Under the pieces are notes generated by a model, which was not told where the DNA came from, did no database searches, and saw nothing but the letters and a program-made list of their open reading frames with translations. From Lachnospiraceae bacterium UBA3802 (lineage in GTDB: Bacteria > Bacillota > Clostridia > Lachnospirales > Lachnospiraceae): a DNA stretch of 11,127 nucleotides. Location: positions 1 through 11,127 of the forward strand of contig DFEM01000183.1 of assembly GCA_002369155.1 (NCBI GenBank). The letters run 5' to 3'. The position numbers were made by a program, and so were the translations under genes. Shown here piece after piece: positions 1-6,549 of this stretch. Within the stretch, counting starts at the first letter, position 1; each line of letters starts with the position of its first letter.

Positions 1-966
1 TTCGCTCATCAACTTCATCTTGTAGCTTGTAAATTCATCTGTTGAAAGCATTCCGGTCTTTTCAAGATCCATAAGTTTCTTAACCTTGGTCTGGAATTCT
101 TCTGTGGATCCGTTTCCGGGAGCAAAGATTTCATCAACAAATTCCTGCTTCTTGACTTCGAAATCACCCTGAGTAATAAGTCCGATCTGAGGAAGTGCAA
201 GATAAAGCTGAACTTTTGTAACGTAATCTTCTACTGCTGCAACCTTTCTTAAAAGCTCAACCTTCTTTGAATGGAAGTCAAGTTCAGAAAGCCATTCGCA
301 ATCCTTAAGAGCCATAAGTCTTTCAACAACAACTGTAAATGAAGGAACATCGTTCCAAGCTGCGTTTGTGAAGGAATCGATAACGTCATTCTGTTTCTTC
401 TTGAATTCGCCTTCGGAAATAAGTTTTGCATGTACAAGAAGAGGCCATTTTTTAAGTTTAACCTTAAGAGCTTCGATGCTGTCAAATTCAGATACGTCGA
501 TGTGATCAACGAGTGACTGAACTTTAATCTTGAACTCATCTTCTGTAAGCATTTCTGCTTCGCGAAGAACGGGCCATCTCTCGAGTTTTCTTAATGTAAC
601 TTCATCGGAATCGAGATCGCTGTATTCAACTTCTGCAAGTACAGCCTGCTTTTTCTCGAGGAATTCATTTTCATCAATCATGCCGCCGAGTTTAAGATAA
701 GGAAGTCTTTCAACATTTCTCTTGTATTCACCGAGATCCTCAACATCTGTGGAGCAGCATTCTTTGATGATATCAACTTTTCTGGATTCGAATTCTTTTT
801 CGGAAAGCATTCCGCATTCCTTAAGAACAACGAGCTTCTGAACTTTTTCGTTGAAGTCTGTCATTCCGCAAAGTTCGGAAACAAGTTCCAATTTCTTTGC
901 GTCGAATTCTTTATCTGTAAGCATTCCGCAATCTTTAAGAACGTAAAGTTTTTCCATTCTCTTCTG
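1..966 (-). repeat. Eight tandem SHOCT-type protein repeats, period 38 or 43 residues
   Basis: Repeat cores follow the pattern L-x2-L-x3-G-(M/L)-(L/I)-(S/T)-x2-(E/D)-F-x3-K. The turn position (usually Gly) falls at residues 258, 296, 339, 382, 425, 468, 506 and 549, giving steps of 38, 43, 43, 43, 43, 38, 43. The Phe of the EF pair is present in every copy. Repeats 3 to 5 carry a Pro in the first helix (LPYL, WPVL, WPLL). Repeats 1 and 2 are still similar at DNA level: 788-828 and 902-942 match at about 36 of 41 bases. The last copy reaches the window edge, so the array may continue. Confidence 0.85.
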
Positions 967-1698
967 GAAATCTTCCGAATCGTTCTTTTTCTGCTGTGCG
1001 GGTGCAGCCTGAGGCGCTGCCTGAGGAGCGACCTGAGGCTGAGGTGTGCCTTTGGGCATTACTGCGCTTCCTACAGAACCTGAAGCAGATCTTACGGGTT
1101 CAGCGGGCTTTCTGTTAAGAAGTGCACCGCCGATTGCGTCTCCGCCGATTGCTGAATCTTTCTTTACAATAACACTCTGCGTAACTTCCTGCTTAATGCT
1201 CTTTGCATCAAGATTAGCTGAAGGAACGGGTGCCGAAGGAACGGGCTGGGGAGCTCCCTGAGGATGAGCTGTAGGTGTAGGTGCTACGGGACGAGCGATG
1301 GGCTGACTCTGAGTAGTTGCAGCTCTTCTCGTATCGCTTGCATTTCCTGCAGCTGCTGTCTTTTCTTTTAATTCACCTAAAATTTCCACAACAACATCGA
1401 TATCTTTGATTGCAGGGAAAATAGTCTGGGCTTTTTTGGTTCCGTATAAACTTGTAATACGTGTATTCATAATAAGAGCAACATCACCCTGATAATCACC
1501 CTTATATACTTCTCTTACATCGTTAATGGGATATTCGAAGTTATCGATATAACCATTACGACCTTCTTCATTACAAATGAAAGCCTTTCCGGAAATTTTT
1601 GTGTCTTCGATCTTTAAGAACAACTTATCTCCGCCTTTAAGCAACTTATTCTTGATGCTGCCGCTATAATTACAAGAAAAAACTTGAGCAGTTGCCAT
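1..1698 (-). CDS. Tandem SHOCT-repeat protein with N-terminal PH-like domain, partial (C-terminus off the left edge)
   Basis: Reading from an ATG at 1698 gives 566 codons with no stop before the window edge, so the C-terminus is missing. A GGGAGG ribosome site (1708-1713) lies 9 bases upstream. Residues 1-115 form a compact, beta-rich domain ending in a helix (IDVVVEILGELKEK); this resembles bacterial PH-like folds, but that is a guess from pattern. Residues about 116-240 are a low-complexity Pro/Ala/Gln-rich linker (QVAPQAAPQAAPAQQKK). From about 245 on there are eight copies of a SHOCT-like helical hairpin, e.g. LKDCGMLTDKEFDAKK and LEKTGMLSTDEFTSYK. There is no signal peptide or membrane segment, so it is probably cytoplasmic. 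SHOCT motifs are known as short, often C-terminal oligomerisation or interaction modules; a scaffold role is inference. It has its own promoter and lies downstream of rng. The function is unknown. Confidence 0.88.
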   Translation of the reverse strand, partial: MATAQVFSCNYSGSIKNKLLKGGDKLFLKIEDTKISGKAFICNEEGRNGYIDNFEYPINDVREVYKGDYQGDVALIMNTRITSLYGTKKAQTIFPAIKDIDVVVEILGELKEKTAAAGNASDTRRAATTQSQPIARPVAPTPTAHPQGAPQPVPSAPVPSANLDAKSIKQEVTQSVIVKKDSAIGGDAIGGALLNRKPAEPVRSASGSVGSAVMPKGTPQPQVAPQAAPQAAPAQQKKNDSEDFQKRMEKLYVLKDCGMLTDKEFDAKKLELVSELCGMTDFNEKVQKLVVLKECGMLSEKEFESRKVDIIKECCSTDVEDLGEYKRNVERLPYLKLGGMIDENEFLEKKQAVLAEVEYSDLDSDEVTLRKLERWPVLREAEMLTEDEFKIKVQSLVDHIDVSEFDSIEALKVKLKKWPLLVHAKLISEGEFKKKQNDVIDSFTNAAWNDVPSFTVVVERLMALKDCEWLSELDFHSKKVELLRKVAAVEDYVTKVQLYLALPQIGLITQGDFEVKKQEFVDEIFAPGNGSTEEFQTKVKKLMDLEKTGMLSTDEFTSYKMKLMSE

Positions 1699-1707
1699 TC
1701 CTGTTAA

Positions 1708-1713
1708 CCTCCC
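1708..1713 (-). promoter_or_regulatory. Ribosome binding site of the SHOCT-repeat gene
   Basis: On the minus strand GGGAGG stands 9 bases before the ATG at 1698. It fixes the start of the open-ended gene, and there is no other plausible in-frame start with a comparable site. Confidence 0.8.
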
Positions 1714-1773
1714 TTTCGTTCCCCTATTACATGGACTCAGAATAATTTTTTATATAAGAGCGAAAAAAGATAA

Positions 1774-1792
1774 AATCTAATGTTATTAGATT
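1774..1792 (-). promoter_or_regulatory. Perfect 8-bp inverted repeat in the leader of the SHOCT-repeat gene
   Basis: AATCTAAT and ATTAGATT are separated by 3 bases. The element lies between the predicted transcription start (about 1816) and the ribosome site, so it could be a leader hairpin or an operator. It has no following U-run in the direction of transcription (the next bases are TTATC), so it is not a typical terminator. Its role is unknown. Confidence 0.45.
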
Positions 1793-1822
1793 CTAACTCG
1801 AAACGCTTTATATCACCTATTT

Positions 1823-1851
1823 ATATTATCAAATTCCACTCATTTATTCAA
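1823..1851 (-). promoter_or_regulatory. Sigma-A type promoter for the SHOCT-repeat gene
   Basis: On the minus strand TTGAAT (1846-1851) is followed after 17 bases by TAATAT (1823-1828). Spacing is ideal and both boxes are close to consensus. The predicted leader is about 118 bases long, unusually roomy for this window, and holds the 8-bp inverted repeat. Confidence 0.6.
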
Positions 1852-1916
1852 GTGATTTTTTTGAGTTATGCAAACTTTAAATGCATAAAATCGACATATG
1901 CCAAATAAAATCACTT
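1850..1916. repeat. Nested inverted repeats between rng and the SHOCT-gene promoter
   Basis: The outer arms AAGTGATTTT (1850-1859) and AAAATCACTT (1907-1916) are a perfect 10-bp inverted repeat with a 47-base interior. Inside are TTATGCA (1866-1872) and TGCATAA (1882-1888), a perfect 7-bp inverted repeat with a 9-base loop. One outer arm overlaps the -35 box by two bases. The element starts six bases after the rng stop. It may be an RNA structure at the rng 3' end or a regulator site; neither stem is followed by a clear U-run in the minus direction. Confidence 0.5.
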
Positions 1917-1922
1917 AAAGCA

Positions 1923-2873
1923 CTATTTATAGATATCGCTTAATGTCGGGCCGACTTTTTTTCGGGTAATTTCTGCTATTCCTAAAGGTGTTATGTCAAC
2001 CACTTTCGTGTAATTCTTTTGAGTTTTCGAAAGTTCTTTAAGTTCGGCCAGCAATTCTTTTGTATTATCAGCATCCATATTGATAAAATCAATAAGAATG
2101 ATACCGGAAATATTCCTTAAATTCATCTGTCTGAATATTTCTTCTGCGGCTTCTTTGTTTATCTCGAGATAAGAATTGTCTTTGCCTTTTTCGTTTTTGG
2201 CAGAATTGATGTCTATGACTGTAAAAGCGTTGGTTTCTTCGATAAGAATATTTGCGCCGCTTTTTAACCAAACAAGTTTCGAAGTGACTTCTTCGAGCCT
2301 TGCATTTACCGAATAAAGCACGCTTAAACTTACCATATTATCATTATACTTGTGCACAAGAGACAAATCAAGGACATTTTGAGCTTTGCAATATGTAGTT
2401 ATATCTTCGTATAAATCATCCTGATCCGTCAGTATTTTGTCAAAAGAATATAAATGAATTAAATTCTCATATGTTCTTTTGCCTTTTTCTATAAAAGACA
2501 AATCTGTTTTATGAGTAATATCTTCGTCAATTAGTTTTACCGAAGGAAGTTTTCCTTTGGATGATGCCTTTATTATCTCAACAGCGACGTTTTGTTCGCA
2601 TTTTAAATTACCGGCATTTTTAAGATATGCTTTGGTTTTGTCCGGCAATAAAATATATGCGGAATTTATGTTTTTTGAAACGGAATCGACTTTGCCGACA
2701 CATTTTGTGCCGACGGGAAGTTCGCCGATGTTTTCGGTTTCGATATCGATTAAGTTCTTGTTTTCGAACACAAGATAAATGTATTTGTTTTCTTTTTTAA
2801 CGGCAACAAGTTCGATTCCTTCCGTTTTGGAAAAAATCCTGCCGTCCGAATTATTTTCTTTCGGTTTAATCAT
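1923..2873 (-). CDS. rng: Short RNase E/G family ribonuclease
   Basis: The 316-residue protein matches the catalytic core of RNase E/G, a 5'-end-sensing endoribonuclease that processes rRNA and mRNA in the cytoplasm. An S1-like RNA-binding segment lies near residues 54-117 (VGKVDSVSKNINSAYILL). The DNase I-like core holds VIDINSAK with Asp221 and ILIDFINM with Asp262, equivalent to the two magnesium ligands of E. coli RNase E, and the family end motif EITRKKV at 302-307. E. coli RNase G has nearly 490 residues; here the region after S1 is shortened and there is no CPxC zinc-link motif, although many clostridial members also end soon after TRKKV. The start ATG overlaps the stop of the previous gene by 8 bases (ATGATTAA), showing tight coupling. 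The usual downstream rplU-rpmA genes are absent. Family is confident; activity is inferred from the conserved Asp pair. Confidence 0.85.
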   Translation of the reverse strand: MIKPKENNSDGRIFSKTEGIELVAVKKENKYIYLVFENKNLIDIETENIGELPVGTKCVGKVDSVSKNINSAYILLPDKTKAYLKNAGNLKCEQNVAVEIIKASSKGKLPSVKLIDEDITHKTDLSFIEKGKRTYENLIHLYSFDKILTDQDDLYEDITTYCKAQNVLDLSLVHKYNDNMVSLSVLYSVNARLEEVTSKLVWLKSGANILIEETNAFTVIDINSAKNEKGKDNSYLEINKEAAEEIFRQMNLRNISGIILIDFINMDADNTKELLAELKELSKTQKNYTKVVDITPLGIAEITRKKVGPTLSDIYK

Positions 2874-3543
2874 ACACTTTTCCTTTGTCGCGAAGACTTA
2901 CAAATGCACCCTCATCATCAGCGGTATAAAGATCGTGCCTTTTAAATTTAATACATTTTGCCTTCATTCCGTATTTTTCCAAAGCTTCGGTTACGACATC
3001 CGCTTTTAAGTTGCCTGCGCTTGAAGCATTTACTTTAACGAGCATTTCTTTATCATTTAAAATCCTGTATTCGTAAATGTCTTCCATTAAGTCTTTTGTT
3101 TTTACTTTGTCTTTTCTGACATATTCGAAAATAAAAGTTTCCTGGGAAAAGAAAGCTTCTATCAGTTTTAAATCTTTCGAAAGGTCATCAAAATAATATA
3201 AATAATCGGCCGCTTTGACGCTGCTCATTCCGTTAACGGTATCATCATCTAGTAAAGTTGCGTTGACAATTTCTATTCCTTCGACACATTGCGCGTTCAT
3301 GTCTTTAACGATATTTTCCATATCCGGAAGAGAATTCATTTCAAGATCGAAATAATCTCCGTCAGTTTCCACGCCTACGGATAAAGGCTGAGCGAAACTA
3401 AGTTTAAGATGAGGCGAAAATCCTTCCGTATACGCAGCATCTATTCCGCTTCGCCTTATGGCTTTCTGGAAAAATCTCATTATGTCGAGGTGACCGATGT
3501 AAATTACGGGACCGAATTTTTTGAATTTAAATCTTATTACCAT
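2866..3543 (-). CDS. TIGR03936 / DUF2344 family protein
   Basis: A 225-residue protein whose N-terminus carries the hallmark of this family: GHLDIMRFFQKAIRRSG at 17-33, then YTEGFSPHLKLSFAQPLSVG. The family is found next to, or fused with, the TIGR03960 radical SAM protein and close to RNase E/G and ribosomal protein genes in many bacteria. Its biochemical role is not established, to my knowledge. I chose the ATG at 3543 because AAAGG (3552-3556) sits 8 bases before it and the family begins with a short strand just like MVIRFKFKKFGP. A start at 3564 would make a TAATG overlap with the upstream gene but has no ribosome site. The remaining C-terminal half has no motif I can name. Confidence 0.85.
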   Translation of the reverse strand: MVIRFKFKKFGPVIYIGHLDIMRFFQKAIRRSGIDAAYTEGFSPHLKLSFAQPLSVGVETDGDYFDLEMNSLPDMENIVKDMNAQCVEGIEIVNATLLDDDTVNGMSSVKAADYLYYFDDLSKDLKLIEAFFSQETFIFEYVRKDKVKTKDLMEDIYEYRILNDKEMLVKVNASSAGNLKADVVTEALEKYGMKAKCIKFKRHDLYTADDEGAFVSLRDKGKVYD

Positions 3544-3551
3544 ATTTTTGG

Positions 3552-3556
3552 CCTTT
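3552..3556 (-). promoter_or_regulatory. Ribosome binding site deciding the DUF2344 gene start
   Basis: AAAGG on the minus strand lies 8 bases before the ATG at 3543. The competing starts at 3564 and 3618 lack such a site, and the latter lies deep inside the upstream gene. Confidence 0.6.
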
Positions 3557-3563
3557 ACAGTCA

Positions 3564-5426
3564 TTAACGAAAACAGAATTTGCCGGCACCGTATTTGTTG
3601 GCGCCGCAGCCGTTGCATTTAATCATACAGTTTTCTGTTGTTTTCTCTTCGGATGCTTTAATCCATTCTCTTTTTAAATATTCTTTCGTGACGCCGATAT
3701 CGATGAAATCCCACGGGAATATTTCATCAAGCTCTCTTTTTCTTACCGTATAGAATTTCATGTCGATATTATTGTCATCAAAGGCTTTAAGCCATATATC
3801 GTATTTGAAATAATCGTTCCATGCGTCATATATCGCACCGTTTTTGTATGCATCATATATAACTTTTGAAAGTCTTCTGTCGCCTCTTGCGAATACGCCT
3901 TCCAAAACGGAAACATCCGTGTCGTGCCAGTTGTATTTAATACTTCTTTGATTTAACTGAGCCATGATGCTGGTTCTGGTTAAATATGCTTTATCCCTGA
4001 AATCTTCAAGCGAAAACTGAGAAGCCCACTGGAAAGGAGTAAAAGGCTTGGGAATAAAGAAAGATGTGGATGCCGTAATTGATACTCTCTGCTTTCTTTG
4101 CTCTTTTGGCAGCGTTTCATAATATTCTTTTGCCACTTTTTCGCAAAGCTCGGCAATTGCCACTACATCTTCGTCTGTCTCGAAAGGAAGTCCGAGCATA
4201 AAATAAAGTTTGACTTTATTCCATCCTCCGAGAAATGCAAGCCTTGAGCCTTCAAGGATCTGTTCTTCGGTAAGACCTTTGTTTATTACATTTCTCATTC
4301 TCTGAGATCCTGCTTCAGGAGCAAAGGTAAGGCTTGACTTTTTAATGTCCTGAACCTTTCCCATTACATCGAGCGAAAAAGCATCGATTCTCAAAGAAGG
4401 AAGCGATATATTAACCTTCTTTTCGTTGCAATAATCTATAAGATATAAAATAAGTTCCTTTAATTCAGGATAATCCGATGATGACAAAGAACTTAAGTTT
4501 ATTTCTTCGTATCCCGAATTTTCAATCATTTGACGTGCGAAATCTTTTAAGACTTCCACATCTCTTGTTCTTATCGGTCTGTAAAGCTGTCCCGCCTGAC
4601 AGAATCTGCAGCCTCTCGGACAACCTCTCATAATTTCCAAAGTGATTCGATCCTGTGTGGCTTTGATAAACGGAATTATGGGTTTTACGGGATAATATGA
4701 ATCATTCAGATTGGTTTCTACTTCTTTTTTGACCGTTATAGAAACGCCCTCTTTTTTGGCTGTAAATTCTTTTATCGTGAAATCGTCATTATATTTAACT
4801 TCGATCAACGAAGGCACGTATATACCGTCTATCTTTGCAGCCCTAAAAAGAAAGTCTTCTCTTGAATATCCTTCTTTTTTGCATTCTTTATATAAATCAA
4901 GCAATGCTCTGTAAGAAACTTCGCCTTCTCCGATATAGAAAATATCGAAAAAATCAGCTATGGGTTCCGGATTATATGCACAGGGGCCGCCTCCGATAAC
5001 TATCGGATCATCATTACTTCTGTCTTTGGCCCAAATGGGGATCTGAGACAATTCAAGAACCTGAAGTATATTGGTATAACACATCTCATATTGAAGCGTT
5101 ATTCCCAGAAAATCAAAATCCTTAATAGGATCCTGACTTTCAAGCGCAAAAAGAGGGATATTGTTATCCCTCATTATTTTGTCTAAATCAGGCCAGGGCG
5201 AATATACTCTTTCGCACCATGTATCTTCAAAAGAATTGAACATTGCGTAAAGAATCTGAATACCCAGATGAGACATTCCGATTTCGTAAACATCGGGAAA
5301 GCACATGCAAAAACGGATATCGATATCTTCTTTGTTTTTGTTTACGCTGTTAAATTCTCCTCCGATATATCTGGCAGGCTTGTCGACAGTCATTAAAATA
5401 TCGTGACTTAAAGCAGTTTTTCTCAT
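3564..5426 (-). CDS. TIGR03960 family radical SAM protein
   Basis: A 620-residue protein. The N-terminal 170 residues resemble a B12-binding-like Rossmann domain of MiaB/elongator-type radical SAM proteins (FPDVYEIGMSHLGIQILY; VIGGGPCAYNPEPIADFFD; IGEGE). The radical SAM core follows, with the iron-sulfur motif CPRGCRFC: Cys269, Cys273, Cys276, a CxxxCxxC arrangement. FAPEAGSQRMRNVINKG at 368-384 is the usual later core strand. The C-terminus ends in a Cys cluster (C600, C604, C607, C618) that could bind a second metal centre. The family is uncharacterised; a role in RNA or ribosome modification is often suggested from context only. It starts 3 bases after the hisIE stop, and its AAAAGG ribosome site overlaps the last hisIE codons, so translation is probably coupled. 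Confidence 0.92.
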   Translation of the reverse strand: MRKTALSHDILMTVDKPARYIGGEFNSVNKNKEDIDIRFCMCFPDVYEIGMSHLGIQILYAMFNSFEDTWCERVYSPWPDLDKIMRDNNIPLFALESQDPIKDFDFLGITLQYEMCYTNILQVLELSQIPIWAKDRSNDDPIVIGGGPCAYNPEPIADFFDIFYIGEGEVSYRALLDLYKECKKEGYSREDFLFRAAKIDGIYVPSLIEVKYNDDFTIKEFTAKKEGVSITVKKEVETNLNDSYYPVKPIIPFIKATQDRITLEIMRGCPRGCRFCQAGQLYRPIRTRDVEVLKDFARQMIENSGYEEINLSSLSSSDYPELKELILYLIDYCNEKKVNISLPSLRIDAFSLDVMGKVQDIKKSSLTFAPEAGSQRMRNVINKGLTEEQILEGSRLAFLGGWNKVKLYFMLGLPFETDEDVVAIAELCEKVAKEYYETLPKEQRKQRVSITASTSFFIPKPFTPFQWASQFSLEDFRDKAYLTRTSIMAQLNQRSIKYNWHDTDVSVLEGVFARGDRRLSKVIYDAYKNGAIYDAWNDYFKYDIWLKAFDDNNIDMKFYTVRKRELDEIFPWDFIDIGVTKEYLKREWIKASEEKTTENCMIKCNGCGANKYGAGKFCFR

Positions 5427-5429
5427 TAT

Positions 5430-6548
5430 TTACCTTTTCGCAAGTTCATCCGCAACTTCTTCCCAGGTTACGTTCTTTTCAACCATAAGTACGGATAAAT
5501 GATAAAGGAAATCAGCTATTTCGTATTTGATTTCTTTGGGTTCCTCATTTTTGGAAGCTATAACTATTTCGCATGCTTCCTCTCCGACCTTCTTTAAAAT
5601 TTTATCAAGACCTTTGTCGAATAAATAATTGGTATAAGATCCTTCTTTGGGATTAACTTTTCTGTCTTCGATTACTTTGTATAAATCGTTTAAAATCTTT
5701 GAAGGATTTTTCTCAAGCGAAGTGTTCTTTAAAACATCATTAAAGAAGCATGTGTCGGCTCCTGTATGGCAGGGAACGCCAATCTGTGATACTCCGGCTA
5801 AAAGAGTATCTTTGTCGCAATCGGCTTTAATGAATTTGACATACTGATAATGACCGCTTGTTTCGCCTTTAACCCATTGCTCATTTCTCGATCTTGAATA
5901 GTAAGTCATAAGACCGGTTTTAAAAGTATTTAAATATGCTTCTTCGTTCATATAAGCAAGCATAAGGATTTTATCGCTTTTATAATCCGTAACGATAACA
6001 GGAACAAGTCCGTCTGCGTTCTTTTTTAAATCGCTCCAGGGTATTTCAAATTTTAAAACTTTGGTTTCAAAGCCTTTTTTATTAAGTTCATCTTTGACTG
6101 CATAAACATCTGAAGCTTCTTTGGAATCGATAATCACAAAAGAATCATCCGACGAAACAGTTGAATAATTATTATCTGAAATAAATATGGATTTAAAATC
6201 AGCTTCTTTAACAACCAATTCTTTACCGAATCTTGTCTTTCCGTCTTCTATTACATCGTCGCCGAGAGTTGTTTTGGAAGTTGCGATTATTTTTTTGACA
6301 TTTGCATAATATAATTTCTTCATGTCCTCGAAATGAGTCAGAGGAAATTCCGCATAGACTTCCTTTTCGCATAAAGTAACGATTTCTATCATGTTATGGA
6401 AAAAGTTTTCCTTGTCCGCATCTGAATATGCTTCGCCTTTAACATACAAAAAGTCGTATCCTTCCTTGTTGACGGATTCTATTTCATTTGTAAAATCCCT
6501 AAAACTCGAATTATTTGTAAATTCAAGGGATTTGCCGATTAATATCAT
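5430..6548 (-). CDS. hisIE: Bifunctional phosphoribosyl-AMP cyclohydrolase / phosphoribosyl-ATP pyrophosphatase with N-terminal extension
   Basis: This 372-residue enzyme performs steps 2 and 3 of histidine synthesis. The HisI part (about 180-272) shows LVPVIVTDYKSDKILMLAYM, YYSRSRNEQWVKGETSGHYQ, the metal-binding ADCDKD (242-247), and zinc cysteines Cys260 and Cys267 (PCHTGADTCF). The HisE part (about 285-372) shows KKVGEEACEIVIASK, then EIADFLYHLSVLM. Standard HisIE has about 200 residues; here about 170 precede HisI. That extension shows alternating strands and helices (YDFLYVKG, then NFFHNMIEIV, then HFEDMKKLYYANVKKIIAT) like half of a HisA/HisF barrel, without the catalytic aspartates. 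ATG 6548 is preferred because AAGGAG lies 9 bases upstream; a start at 6608 would overlap hisB. It begins 1 base after the hisB stop. Confidence 0.92.
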   Translation of the reverse strand: MILIGKSLEFTNNSSFRDFTNEIESVNKEGYDFLYVKGEAYSDADKENFFHNMIEIVTLCEKEVYAEFPLTHFEDMKKLYYANVKKIIATSKTTLGDDVIEDGKTRFGKELVVKEADFKSIFISDNNYSTVSSDDSFVIIDSKEASDVYAVKDELNKKGFETKVLKFEIPWSDLKKNADGLVPVIVTDYKSDKILMLAYMNEEAYLNTFKTGLMTYYSRSRNEQWVKGETSGHYQYVKFIKADCDKDTLLAGVSQIGVPCHTGADTCFFNDVLKNTSLEKNPSKILNDLYKVIEDRKVNPKEGSYTNYLFDKGLDKILKKVGEEACEIVIASKNEEPKEIKYEIADFLYHLSVLMVEKNVTWEEVADELAKR

Positions 6549-6549
6549 T

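Noticed and set aside
1..966. Repeating DNA blocks that might suggest a CRISPR array or satellite repeat
   Set aside because: The period (114 or 129 bases) is a multiple of three, the copies differ at DNA level but keep protein pattern, and one open frame runs through all of them.
1046..1261. Open frame on the plus strand opposite the Pro/Ala linker
   Set aside because: It is explained by the GC-richer linker codons of the SHOCT-repeat gene on the minus strand and has no supporting start signals.
1866..1888. Intrinsic terminator after rng
   Set aside because: The 7-bp stem is followed on the minus strand by CTCAAAAAAATC, with no U-run, so it does not fit a terminator in the direction of rng.
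3544..3618. Longer N-terminus for the DUF2344 protein (starts at 3564 or 3618)
   Set aside because: These starts lack a ribosome site, the added residues do not fit the family N-terminus, and they overlap the end of the radical SAM gene.
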